From: Neisseria sp. KEM232
Lineage (GTDB): Bacteria > Pseudomonadota > Gammaproteobacteria > Burkholderiales > Neisseriaceae
Assembly: GCF_002237445.1 (NCBI RefSeq)
Contig: NZ_CP022527.1
Coordinates: 620,001-684,000, forward strand
Direction of reading: 5' to 3'
DNA length: 64,000 nucleotides
This document shows, piece by piece, positions 53,378-62,471 of this stretch (the stretch's first letter is position 1; every line of letters starts with the position of its first letter). The position numbers were made by a program, and so were the translations under genes. The notes beneath the pieces were generated by a model. The model was given only the letters and a program-made list of their open reading frames with translations, did not search any database and was not told the DNA's origin.

Positions 53378-54592
53378 TCATGTCGGCGTGTCGGCTTGTT
53401 TCAGGTTGTCCAAATAGTCCGCCCATTCCTGCATCATGGCCGCCCGCTGCGGCAGATATTCCGCCTTGTTGTAGCTTGCCCGCGTTTGGTTCGGGTCTTT
53501 GTGGGCAAGCTGCCGTTCTATCCAATCGCGGTTAAATTCCATCTCGTTCAGCCGCGTGCTGGCAATATGGCGGAAGCCGTGGGCGGTCTGCCTGCCCTTG
53601 TAGCCCATGCGCTCCAAAGCCTTGCGAACAGCTCCTTCGCTCAACACCCGCCCGCTGCGGGCAAACACAAATTCATAATGCCCCGAAACGGGGCGCATGG
53701 CCTCGATAACGGCCACGGCCTGCCTGCTCAACGGCACGACAAAATCCAGCCCGTTTTTCATGGTTTCGCCGCTTTTCTCCCAAACGGCGCGGGACAAGTC
53801 CAGTTCCGCCCATCTCATCAAACGCAATTCAGACGGCCTCACAAACACCAGCGGGGACAGTTTCAGCAATGCGCAAACCTGCGGACTGCCCGCGTAACAG
53901 TCAATGTCCAGCAGCAGGGTTTTTAGCTCGGCAGGGTCGGACAGGTGGGCAAAGCTCCGCTGTTTCACCTGTGCCAGCTCACCCCGCAGCTCGGAAGCGG
54001 GGTTGTACAGGGCAAGGCGCAGCCGCACGGCATAGGCAAACACCTGATTCACTACGTCATACACCTTGCGGGCGGTGTCGTTCTTGCCCGCCGTTTCCAG
54101 CTTTTGCAGCAGCTCCAACACTTCAAGCGGCATGATGTCGGCCACGGTACGCCCGCCGATAGCCGGGAAAATGTGCAGCTCCAAACTGCGCAAAACGCGG
54201 GAAGCGTGTGCCGGTGTCCACTTGTCAGGCTTGGCGCATTGGTCGGCGTGCCAGCGGCGGGCAAGGGCTTCAAAACAGCCGAAAGCCTGATTACGTTCCC
54301 GCAAGGCCTCATCCTGTGCGTGCCGCTTCGGGTCTATGCCCTGTTCCAGCAGACGGCGGACTTCTTCCCGCCGCTCCCGTGCAGCACGCAAGCCCAAAGC
54401 GGGATAGACGCCAAGCCGCATTTCTTCCCGTTTGCCCGTCTGCGGATGGTAGTAGCGCAGCCGCCAATACTTCCCGCCCCTGCCCGCCTGTAATGTCAGC
54501 CCGCCGCCGTCGGAAAGCTGTGCCGTGCCGCTTTCGGGGATGGCAAGGCTTCTACACTGGGAATCGGTCAGCGGGGTAACGGCTTTCGGCAT
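53378..54592 (-). CDS. Tyrosine recombinase integrase (P4-type)
   Basis: A 404-residue integrase. An N-terminal arm-binding domain (DUF4102 pattern: LTDSQCRSLAIPESGTAQLSDGGGLTLQ.. KYWRLRYYHPQTGKREEMRLGVYPALGL), a SAM-like core-binding domain and the catalytic domain follow. Catalytic residues: Arg in LVFVRPSELRLMRW, HGFRH, LAHKD and the nucleophile Tyr in RASYNKAEY. Length is normal for P4-type integrases. It lies directly beside ssrA. A coding DUS (53827-53841) encodes RPSE, including the catalytic Arg region. Confidence 0.95.
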   Translation of the reverse strand: MPKAVTPLTDSQCRSLAIPESGTAQLSDGGGLTLQAGRGGKYWRLRYYHPQTGKREEMRLGVYPALGLRAARERREEVRRLLEQGIDPKRHAQDEALRERNQAFGCFEALARRWHADQCAKPDKWTPAHASRVLRSLELHIFPAIGGRTVADIMPLEVLELLQKLETAGKNDTARKVYDVVNQVFAYAVRLRLALYNPASELRGELAQVKQRSFAHLSDPAELKTLLLDIDCYAGSPQVCALLKLSPLVFVRPSELRLMRWAELDLSRAVWEKSGETMKNGLDFVVPLSRQAVAVIEAMRPVSGHYEFVFARSGRVLSEGAVRKALERMGYKGRQTAHGFRHIASTRLNEMEFNRDWIERQLAHKDPNQTRASYNKAEYLPQRAAMMQEWADYLDNLKQADTPT

Positions 54593-54595
54593 TTT

Positions 54596-54777
54596 GGGGT
54601 AACTTTGGGTGAATTTATGGGGTAACTTTGAAAGACTGATAAAACCTTGTAGAACATTACTCTACGAAGGTTTTAAAAATTTATGGGGTAACTTTCTACG
54701 GAAAATAGGTTAAAAAACAGGCAGATTTTAGGGTGGTTTCGGGGTGTTTTTTGAAAAGTTACCCCAAAAGTTACCCC
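54596..54777. repeat. GGGGTAACTTT repeats, candidate integrase arm sites
   Basis: Direct copies start at 54596, 54619 and 54685; inverted copies lie at 54755-54765 and 54767-54777. Two of them extend to TTTATGGGGTAACTTT. They occupy the region between the integrase start and the ssrA end, where arm-type recognition sites of P4-like integrases are expected. Confidence 0.75.
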
Positions 54778-54827
54778 ATAAATCGCGGATACACAAGCAC
54801 ACACCAGCGCACAGTAGGCAATAAAAA

Positions 54828-54863
54828 ACCGCTAAGTCATTGTTTAGTTAGCGGTTTTTGTTA
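54828..54863. terminator. Terminator downstream of ssrA
   Basis: AAAAACCGCTAA and TTAGCGGTTTTT pair around a GTCATTGTTTAG-like loop with T run on either strand, 30 bases past the ssrA 3' end. Confidence 0.85.
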
Positions 54864-54891
54864 CCCTAGCATACGCCAGAATACTAAGTTT

Positions 54892-55254
54892 TGGTGGAGG
54901 CGGGGGGAATTGAACCCCCGTCCGAAAGTCCTCTACAAAGCGTTCTACATACTTAGTCGTGTTTATTTGGAATCTCGCTTCCATTCCGCCAACCGACAGG
55001 CTGTTTGGAAGCCAGTTACCTTAAATCTTATTCCCTGCCAAGTAACCCGACAGGAAACCAGTCAATGTAAGATGACGTTGCGGCGGGTTGCCCCGCACAG
55101 CCCATTGACTAACTGCTGCAACGGCAGGCCTTAGGCGGCCAGTGCGTAAGTTTCGTCGTTTGCGACTATTTGTGTTCAGTGTTTTACGGGAAATCTGAGA
55201 CCCCGGTATGCCCGCATCTGCTTCGCAACCCCCGTCGAAACCAAGATCGCCCCC
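54892..55254 (-). ncRNA. ssrA: Transfer-messenger RNA
   Basis: A 363-base tmRNA that rescues stalled ribosomes with SmpB. The 5' end GGGGGCG (from 55254) pairs with CGCCTCC before ACCA at the 3' end (54892), forming the acceptor stem; GGTTCAATTCCCCC is the T-loop. The tag codons at 55131-55163 read ANDETYALAA and stop, the known neisserial tag. Its 3' end is the likely attachment site of the adjacent island. Confidence 0.97.
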
Positions 55255-55306
55255 AGATAGGAAGGGCGGATTATACAGGGGTTCGGCCGAAATTGCCATG
55301 AGTGGG

Positions 55307-55350
55307 AAAAGGCCGTCTGAAAGCGCCCGGCGGGGTTTTCAGACGGCCTC
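55307..55350. terminator. Inverted DUS-pair terminator of icd
   Basis: Opposed uptake sequences around a short GC loop, 18 bases past the icd stop. Confidence 0.85.
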
Positions 55351-55368
55351 TGTCTGCCTGCAAAGGGT

Positions 55369-56607
<1,239 letters not shown>

Positions 56608-56758
56608 GGTGTCTCCTGAAACTTTAGGTTGATCGTCTTCTTTTGTTGACACGTCCTGGCGGACGCAGCCGCGCGATTATGCTTGATTTTGTAAATTTTC
56701 GCTAGGGCGTCGTTTGTTTGCGTCTATTCCGCGCGTACAATTGCGGCCGTCTGAAACG

Positions 56759-56861
56759 ATAGTGAATCAAAATGGAAAAGATACAAGGCAGCAAGCCGCA
56801 GACAGTACAGGTGGTACGACAAGGCGTAGCAACGCCGTAGATTTTTTATTTTGATTCACTA
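56759..56861. repeat. Correia-type repeat enclosed element
   Basis: Starts ATAGTGAATCAAAAT and ends ATTTTGATTCACTAA, with the core GCAGACAGTACAGGTGGTAC and GCAACGCCGTAGATTTT. About 95 percent identical to the element at 20658-20763. It lies just upstream of rluE (20 bases) and may supply its promoter, as Correia elements can. Confidence 0.85.
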
Positions 56862-56880
56862 ATTTGTGTAAAGAAGGGTT

Positions 56881-57441
56881 ATGGACAATCTGATTGCATT
56901 CAACAAGCCCTGCGGCGTGATCTGCCAGTTTTCCGCGCACGAAAAACACCGTAGTTTGAAAGACTTTATCGACGCGCCCGGCTTTTATCCGACGGGGCGG
57001 CTGGATACCGACAGCGAGGGGCTGCTGCTGCTCACCAACGACGGCCGTTTGCAGGCGCGGATTGCCGAGCCGAGGTTCAAGCTGGAAAAAACCTATTGGG
57101 CGCAGCTCGAAGGCAGCGCGGATGCGGACAAACTGGCCGCGTTTTCCCGACCGATGGATTTGGGGGATTTTACGGCGCGTCCGGCGAAAGTCCGTTTGTT
57201 GGCCGCGACGGAAACAGGCAGGCTGTGGCCGCGTGTGCCGCCGGTGCGCGTGCGTAAAACAGTGCCCGATTTTTGGCTGGAAATCCGTATTGCGGAAGGG
57301 AAAAACCGACAAGTGCGGCGGATGGCGGCGAAGGCGGGCTATCCCTGTTTGCGGCTGGTCCGGGTGGCGGTAGGCCGTCTGAATCTGTTTGACTGCGGCT
57401 TGGCTTTGGGCAAATGGCGGTTTGCGCCGCATCTGCCGTGA
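56881..57441 (+). CDS. rluE: 23S rRNA pseudouridine synthase RluE
   Basis: A 186-residue RsuA/RluB-family pseudouridine synthase. MDNLIAFNKPCGVICQFS, the catalytic Asp in PTGRLDTDSEGLLLLTNDG and the C-terminal EGKNRQVRRMAAKAGYPCLRLVRVAVG are diagnostic. It lacks the S4 domain, which fits RluE (position 2457 of 23S rRNA). AAGAAGGG precedes the ATG. Confidence 0.92.
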   Translation: MDNLIAFNKPCGVICQFSAHEKHRSLKDFIDAPGFYPTGRLDTDSEGLLLLTNDGRLQARIAEPRFKLEKTYWAQLEGSADADKLAAFSRPMDLGDFTARPAKVRLLAATETGRLWPRVPPVRVRKTVPDFWLEIRIAEGKNRQVRRMAAKAGYPCLRLVRVAVGRLNLFDCGLALGKWRFAPHLP

Positions 57442-57470
57442 TGGTCTGCAAACACGGGCAATACACGGGC

Positions 57471-57505
57471 AAAGGCCGTCTGAGAACAGGTTTTCAGACG
57501 GCCTC
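57471..57505. terminator. Inverted DUS-pair terminator
   Basis: A DUS and an opposed copy (one arm imperfect: TCTGAG) between the converging rluE and L36B genes. Confidence 0.7.
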
Positions 57506-57534
57506 TGCCCTGTGAACGCAACGCAATCCAAGGA

Positions 57535-57660
57535 TTAACGCTGCCGGGCTTTGAAACGGGGGTTGCTCTTGCAGATAACGTAGACCTTGCCTCTGCGGCG
57601 GACGATCTGGCAGTCGCGGTGGCGGGCTTTGGCTGTTTTCAGTGAGGATAAAACCTGCAT
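57535..57660 (-). CDS. rpmJ: Ribosomal protein L36, zinc-independent type B
   Basis: A 41-residue basic protein, too short to be found by most gene callers. MQVLSSLKTAKARHRDCQIV, RRRGKVYVICKSNPRFKARQ matches YkgO, the paralogue of L36 that lacks the complete zinc-binding C-x2-C-x12-C-x4-H set. Its ATG overlaps the stop of the L31B gene by one base (TAATG). Both are used in place of the zinc forms when zinc is scarce. Confidence 0.95.
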   Translation of the reverse strand: MQVLSSLKTAKARHRDCQIVRRRGKVYVICKSNPRFKARQR

Positions 57661-57935
57661 TATTTGTCCTTTCTCAATGCGCCCATCATGCTCTGATAGC
57701 GCTGCTGGAATTTGCTGGCACGGCCTTCGCTGCTGTATTCACGGCGTTTGCCGGTGTAGACGGGATGGGAGGCGGAGGAGGTATCGAGCATGAAGACGGG
57801 GTATTCCGCGCCGTCGTGCCACACCATGGTTTTGCCGTGCGTGTCGGCGCACGAGCGGATGAGCCAGCCTTCGTTCGCGCCGCTGTCGAAAAAGAGCACG
57901 GTGCGGTAGTTGTCGGGATGGATGCCTGTTTTCAT
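57660..57935 (-). CDS. rpmE2: Ribosomal protein L31, type B
   Basis: A 91-residue ribosomal protein. MKTGIHPDNYRTVLFFDSGANEGWLIRS, VWHDGAEYPVFMLDTSSASHPVYTGKR and RASKFQQRY are typical of L31B. The CxxC zinc ligands of the A type are absent, so it is the zinc-independent form. It forms a two-gene operon with L36B and has a Zur box 23 bases upstream. Confidence 0.97.
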   Translation of the reverse strand: MKTGIHPDNYRTVLFFDSGANEGWLIRSCADTHGKTMVWHDGAEYPVFMLDTSSASHPVYTGKRREYSSEGRASKFQQRYQSMMGALRKDK

Positions 57936-57957
57936 TTTTTTTGCTACGCTCCTTCGT

Positions 57958-57972
57958 TGTTATGTCGTAACA
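57958..57972 (-). promoter_or_regulatory. Zur box upstream of rpmE2-rpmJ
   Basis: TGTTATGTCGTAACA fits the neisserial Zur consensus TGTTAT-DNH-ATAACA at 14 of 15 positions. It lies 23 bases before the L31B start, where bound zinc-Zur would block transcription. This explains zinc-dependent use of the paralogous ribosomal proteins. Confidence 0.85.
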
Positions 57973-58015
57973 TAATAAGACGGAAAAAATGTTATGGCAA
58001 GCGCCTTTACGTTTT

Positions 58016-58120
58016 TATAGTGAGCCAAAATAAAAATATACGGCGTTGCTGCGTTTTGCCGTATTACTCATACTGTCTGCGGCTTGCTGCCTTGTATCTT
58101 TTTTATTTTGGCTCACTATA
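58016..58120. repeat. Correia-type repeat enclosed element, inverse orientation
   Basis: Starts TATAGTGAGCCAAAATAAAA and ends TTTTATTTTGGCTCACTATA, with perfect ends. The core reads as the reverse complement of the copies at 20658 and 56759 (GTACTGTCTGCGG-like). It lies upstream of the Zur-controlled operon. Confidence 0.85.
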
Positions 58121-58164
58121 GAAAAAGAAAAACGGTGCTTTTGCCGGTTGCGGGCAGGCAAAAC

Positions 58165-58208
58165 AAAGGCCGTCTGAAAGCCGAAAAGCGGTTTTCAGAC
58201 GGCCTTTG
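58165..58208. terminator. Inverted DUS-pair terminator of rarA
   Basis: Opposed uptake sequences with a GCCGAAAAGCGG loop region, 15 bases past the rarA stop. Confidence 0.85.
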
Positions 58209-58222
58209 TGCTGCGGCATCCT

Positions 58223-59533
58223 TTAGCTTTTTTCGCCTGCCGCGTCGTCCAGCGATTTGAGCCATGCGAGTTTTTCGCCGATTTTGATTTCCAGCCCGCG
58301 CGGTACGGGTTGGTAGAAATCGGGCTCGGTGAGGCTGTCGGGCATATAGCTTTCGCCGGCGGCGTAGGCGTGCGGCTCGTCGTGGGCGTAGCGGTATTCG
58401 CGGCCGTAGCCGAGTTCTTTCATCAGTTTGGTAGGCGCGTTGCGAAGATGCACGGGTACTTCGTCGCTGGCGTTTTCTTTCACAAAGCGGCGCATTTGGT
58501 TATACGCCGTATAGCCTGCGTTGGATTTGGCGGCGGCGGCCAGATACAGCACGGCCTGCGCCAAAGCCAGTTCGCCCTCGGGCGAGCCGAGCCGCTCGTA
58601 AGTGGCGGCGGCATCGTTGGCAATCTGCATGGCGCGGGGGTCGGCGAGGCCGATGTCCTCCCAAGCCATGCGGACGATGCGGCGGGCGAGGTAGCGCGGG
58701 TCGGTGCCGCCGTCGAGCATTCGGCAAAACCAATACAGCGCGGCATTGGGGTGCGAGCCGCGCACGGATTTGTGCAGGGCGGAGATTTGGTTGTAAAAGC
58801 TTTCGCCGCCTTTGTCGAAGCGGCGGATTTGTGCGCCCAAGCTGTCGGCCAGAAAGGCGGCATCAAGCGTGTTCAGACGGCGTGTGGCGGCGGCGCGCAA
58901 GAGTTGTTCCAATAAATTCAACAATCTGCGTGCGTCGCCGTCGGCGGTGTTGATGAGCAGCTCCTGCGCGTCGGCCTCGATGGCAAAACCTTGATATTCG
59001 GGCAGGGCGAGCACTTTGGCGGCGAGCTTGGCCAAGTCGTCGGGCGAGAGTGCCTGCAACACATAAACTTGTGCGCGGCTGAGTAAGGCGGGGTTGACCT
59101 CGAAAGACGGGTTTTCGGTGGTTGCGCCGATAAAGGTTAAGAGGCCGCTTTCGACATAGGGTAAAAATGCGTCCTGCTGGGCTTTGTTGAAACGGTGTAC
59201 CTCGTCGACAAACAAAATCGTCGCGCGACCTTGCTGAAGCGCGATTTCGGCTTTTTCCACCGCTTCGCGGATGTCTTTCACGCCGGAGAATACGGCCGAC
59301 ACGGGCAGAAACTGGGCGTTGAAACTCTGCGCCAGAATCCGCGCCAGCGTGGTTTTGCCCACGCCCGGCGGCCCCCAGAGCAGCATGGAATGCGGTTTGC
59401 CGCCTTCCACCGCCACGTGCAGCGGTTTGCCCTCGCCGATCAGGTGCTGCTGGCCGATGACGTCGGCAAGCGATTGCGGGCGCAGGCGTTCGGCAAGCGG
59501 GGCTTCGGGTTCGCGGGTGAATAAATCGGACAT
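58223..59533 (-). CDS. rarA: Replication-associated recombination protein A (MgsA)
   Basis: A 436-residue AAA+ ATPase acting at stalled replication forks. PLAERLRPQSLADVIGQQHLIG, Walker A WGPPGVGKTTLA, Walker B ILFVDEVHRFNKAQQDAFLP, sensor-1 TTENPSFEVNPALLSRAQVY and the C-terminal KSVRGSHPNAALYWFCRMLDGGTDPRYLARRIVR are diagnostic. Length matches. Confidence 0.97.
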   Translation of the reverse strand: MSDLFTREPEAPLAERLRPQSLADVIGQQHLIGEGKPLHVAVEGGKPHSMLLWGPPGVGKTTLARILAQSFNAQFLPVSAVFSGVKDIREAVEKAEIALQQGRATILFVDEVHRFNKAQQDAFLPYVESGLLTFIGATTENPSFEVNPALLSRAQVYVLQALSPDDLAKLAAKVLALPEYQGFAIEADAQELLINTADGDARRLLNLLEQLLRAAATRRLNTLDAAFLADSLGAQIRRFDKGGESFYNQISALHKSVRGSHPNAALYWFCRMLDGGTDPRYLARRIVRMAWEDIGLADPRAMQIANDAAATYERLGSPEGELALAQAVLYLAAAAKSNAGYTAYNQMRRFVKENASDEVPVHLRNAPTKLMKELGYGREYRYAHDEPHAYAAGESYMPDSLTEPDFYQPVPRGLEIKIGEKLAWLKSLDDAAGEKS

Positions 59534-59767
59534 GGCGGGGCTTTCTTATCAATATGGCGGGATGGATTTCGGTCTTGCCGAAGCGGGGTTTTCACTTCGT
59601 TGAAGTTTCGCTTTCAGACGGCCTCAGAGCGGGGAAATTCGGGTTTGCACGGCAAAGCCGATCCCGGAGTTTCGACTTTTAAGAATCTGCGGGCGGTGTC
59701 GGAGGCGGCAAGATATGGCAAGCCGCAGGTTACTATGTAATCACGATGGGATAAAGCTCGAATGAAA

Positions 59768-59804
59768 AAAACCGAATCCCGTGCGGTACGGGATTCGGTT
59801 TTTG
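59768..59804. terminator. Strong terminator between norB and rarA
   Basis: AAAACCGAATCCCGT and ACGGGATTCGGTTTT form a 15-base perfect stem with a GCGGT-type loop and T run. It ends norB transcription. The rest of the 346-base gap (59534-59879) holds DUS and no gene. Confidence 0.92.
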
Positions 59805-59879
59805 AAAGCCGTTGGATTTTACCTGCCGGGTTGGCGGGTTTGATATTCAGACGGCCTTTATTGCATCAACTGCCAAGCC

Positions 59880-62126
59880 TTATTTGGCGGATTTGCCGAA
59901 ACCGAATACGGTTTTGGTTGCCTGCCATGCGAAGCAGCAGCCGCCGCCGATGAAGATCAGGTCGGACAGGGTGCGGATCCAGCGCAGGGTTTCCAGCAGA
60001 TCCTGTTGCATGAAGTCTTCGCTGCGGGCATACCACAGGCCGTGGGTGATGCTGGCTGCGGCCTGAATGGCGCCGACGGGCAGCAGGCTGGTAGCGATCA
60101 TGCCGACCAGGCCGCCGTTGATCATCCAGAAGCCCCATGTCATCAGGTTGTCGTTGAAATGGTCGTTCGGTTTCAGGTAGAGGGCGACGAGGAGGACGAA
60201 GCCCAGTGCCAGGAAGCCGTATACGCCGAACAGTGCCGCGTGGGCGTGTACCGCAGTGGTGTTCAGACCTTGGATGTAGAACAGGGAGATCGGGGGGTTG
60301 ATCAGGAAGCCGAACACGCCTGCGCCGATCATGTTCCAGAAGGCCACGGCCACGAAGCACATCAGCGGCCAGCGCAGGCGTTTGGCCCACGGTGCGGCGT
60401 TTTGGTAAGACCAGTGTTCGTAGGCTTCGCGTCCCAGCAGGATCAGGGGCACGACTTCCAGCGCGGAGAAGCATGCGCCGATGGCCATGGAGGCGGAAGT
60501 GGAGCCGGAGAAGTAGAGGTGGTGCAGGGTGCCGGGCACGCCGCCGAGCATGAAGATGGCGGCTGCGGCCAGGGTGGCTGCGGTGGCGGTGTTGCGGCGC
60601 ACGAAGCCCATGTTGTAGAAGATGAAGGCGAACGATGCGGTGGCGAACACTTCAAAGAAGCCTTCCACCCACAGGTGCACTACCCACCAACGCCAGTATT
60701 CCATGACGGCAATCGGGGTGTGCTCGCCGTAGAACAGGCCGGGCGCGTAGAACACGCCGACGCCGAACATGGAGGCTACGAAGATGGCCAGCAGGTTTTT
60801 GTCGGTGTTTTTCTCTTTAAACGCGCCGAATGTGCAGCGTACCATCAGGAAGAGCCACAGCAGCAGGCCGACCATCAGGAGAAGCTGCCAGAAACGACCC
60901 AAGTCGAGGAACTCGTAGCCTTGGTGGCCGAACCAGAAGTTCAGCTGTGAGGGCATGTTGTCGCTCAGGGCAAGGAAGTTGCCGCCGTAGGAACCGAGCA
61001 CCACGATGAAGAGGGCGATGTACAGGAAATTGACGCCCGCACGTTGGAATTTCGGGTCTTTGCCGCCGTTGATGATCGGGGCAAGGAACAGGCCGGCGGT
61101 CAAAAAGCCGGTAGCGATCCAGAAAATGGCGGACTGAATGTGCCATGTGCGCGCCAATGCGTAGGGCAGCCATGCGGAGAAGTCGATGCCGTAGAATTCC
61201 TGGCCTTCAATGGTGTAGTGGGCTGTCAGGCCGCCGAGCAGGACTTGTGCGACAAACAGGGCGACAGTCAGGAAGACGTATTTGCCCAATGCTTTTTGCG
61301 AGGGAGTCAGCTCGAGTTTGGCCAGAGGATCTTCAGCGGGCGGCTGTACTTCTTCGTGTTTGGTCAGGAAGGAGTAGCCCCACAGCAACAGACCGATACC
61401 GCTGAGCAGTAATACGATACTGGTAAACGACCACATGTAGTTTTCAGTAGTCGGCACGTTGTTGATCAGGGGTTCGTGAGGCCAGTTGTTGGTGTAGGTG
61501 AAGTCCTTATCCGGACGGTTGGCCGAAGCCGACCATGCAGTCCAGAAGAAGAAGTTGGTCAGCTTTTTACGTGCTTCTTCACTAGGCAATGTATTGTTTT
61601 TCATTGCGAAGTTGTCGCGCGTTTTGATCATGGAAGGATCGTTGCCGTAAAGGGTGATGTAATACGGGGCAACCGCATCAATCGCTTTTTTACGGGTTTC
61701 GCTGATAACCACTTTGCCGTCTTCTTTCACACGGCTTTGGTTGCGGTATTCGTCAGCCAGCTGTGTGCGCAGAACGGACTGTTGGGATGCGTCCAGCTCT
61801 TCGTATTTCTTGCCGAATTGGTCTTGGGCGGTAAAATCCAACCAGGCAACCAGTTCGCGGTGCAGCCAGTCGGCAGTCCAGTCCGGAGCCTGATAGGCAC
61901 CGTGACCCAGAATCGAGCCGACTTCCATGCCGCCGGTAGACTGCCAGGCAGACTGGCCGGCCAGAATGTCGTCTTTCGTCATGACGACCTGGCCGGAAGT
62001 GGTTACAACTTGCTCGGGATAGGGCGGAGCCTTTTTATAGACTTCCGCGCCCATGTAGCCGAGGATGGTAAAGCAGACAGCCAGTACTGCGAAAAGCAGA
62101 TACCAAAGCTTCTTATACTGTCCCAT
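59880..62126 (-). CDS. norB: Quinol-dependent nitric oxide reductase
   Basis: A 748-residue inner-membrane enzyme reducing NO to N2O with quinol electrons. The N-terminal extension (residues 30-215, YPEQVVTTSGQVVMTKDDILAGQSAWQSTGGMEVGSILGHG) marks the single-subunit qNOR type. Heme and FeB ligands lie in ALARTWHIQSAIFWIATG, LWVEGFFEVFATA and PGTLHHLYFSG. About 14 helices. AAGGAG precedes the ATG. It diverges from aniA, and together they turn nitrite into N2O and allow anaerobic growth. A palindrome fitting an NsrR site lies upstream. Confidence 0.97.
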   Translation of the reverse strand: MGQYKKLWYLLFAVLAVCFTILGYMGAEVYKKAPPYPEQVVTTSGQVVMTKDDILAGQSAWQSTGGMEVGSILGHGAYQAPDWTADWLHRELVAWLDFTAQDQFGKKYEELDASQQSVLRTQLADEYRNQSRVKEDGKVVISETRKKAIDAVAPYYITLYGNDPSMIKTRDNFAMKNNTLPSEEARKKLTNFFFWTAWSASANRPDKDFTYTNNWPHEPLINNVPTTENYMWSFTSIVLLLSGIGLLLWGYSFLTKHEEVQPPAEDPLAKLELTPSQKALGKYVFLTVALFVAQVLLGGLTAHYTIEGQEFYGIDFSAWLPYALARTWHIQSAIFWIATGFLTAGLFLAPIINGGKDPKFQRAGVNFLYIALFIVVLGSYGGNFLALSDNMPSQLNFWFGHQGYEFLDLGRFWQLLLMVGLLLWLFLMVRCTFGAFKEKNTDKNLLAIFVASMFGVGVFYAPGLFYGEHTPIAVMEYWRWWVVHLWVEGFFEVFATASFAFIFYNMGFVRRNTATAATLAAAAIFMLGGVPGTLHHLYFSGSTSASMAIGACFSALEVVPLILLGREAYEHWSYQNAAPWAKRLRWPLMCFVAVAFWNMIGAGVFGFLINPPISLFYIQGLNTTAVHAHAALFGVYGFLALGFVLLVALYLKPNDHFNDNLMTWGFWMINGGLVGMIATSLLPVGAIQAAASITHGLWYARSEDFMQQDLLETLRWIRTLSDLIFIGGGCCFAWQATKTVFGFGKSAK

Positions 62127-62156
62127 GATTGAGCTCCTTGGGTGGTTGTGTTAAAA

Positions 62157-62173
62157 ATTCATGAAATATGAAT
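62157..62173 (-). promoter_or_regulatory. Candidate NsrR operator of norB
   Basis: ATTCAT, five bases, ATGAAT: a perfect palindrome 31 bases before norB, similar to the ATGCAT-type half-sites of NsrR boxes. In gonococci NsrR represses norB. Assignment by position and resemblance. Confidence 0.55.
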
Positions 62174-62383
62174 GTTAAAAATTGTAGCATGACTGAACGG
62201 GGAAATAAAGCCGGATGCCGTGCAACCGTATTTTTTCGGCAACACGGCGCAGGATGGGAAAACCGTTTATTTCCGTTTGAAAATCTTCCGTTGCAATTAA
62301 GCTGATTTTTCCGTAGTTTAAGGCACATTGCATTTTTGTTGGAATGGGTAAAGCAAGCGAAATAAAATGTTAATGCCGCTTAT

Positions 62384-62397
62384 TTGATTTATATCAA
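62384..62397 (+). promoter_or_regulatory. FNR box of aniA
   Basis: TTGATTTATATCAA is a perfect FNR site (TTGAT-N4-ATCAA). With the -10 at 62420 it sits near -41.5, the class II activation position known for gonococcal aniA. Confidence 0.92.
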
Positions 62398-62419
62398 ATA
62401 GATGTTAAGGTGGGTAATC

Positions 62420-62425
62420 CATAAT
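62420..62425 (+). promoter_or_regulatory. -10 element of aniA
   Basis: CATAAT, 22 bases beyond the FNR box; the transcript should start near 62432. There is no -35 match, as expected for an FNR-dependent promoter. Confidence 0.7.
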
Positions 62426-62471
62426 TGCCCCACGTAAATTGTGAACGTAACCCAGTAAAAGGAAAGTAACT

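Larger units (their letters stand above)
47342..54891. mobile_element. ssrA-integrated phage-satellite-like island, decayed
   Basis: The region between thrB and the 3' end of ssrA holds only leftward genes of mobile-element type: integrase, AAA ATPase, unknown AT-rich gene, AlpA, P22-type antirepressor, small HTH, Mor-like, DUF1804, small unknown, primase zinc domain and an IS630 fragment. The integrase gene abuts ssrA, a classical integration site. No capsid, terminase large subunit, tail or lysis genes are found, so a satellite (P4/PICI-like) or a stripped prophage is indicated. A copy of the ssrA 3' end expected at the far side (near 47342) is not visible; the far part of the primase is deleted, so the island looks immobilised. 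Confidence 0.75.
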
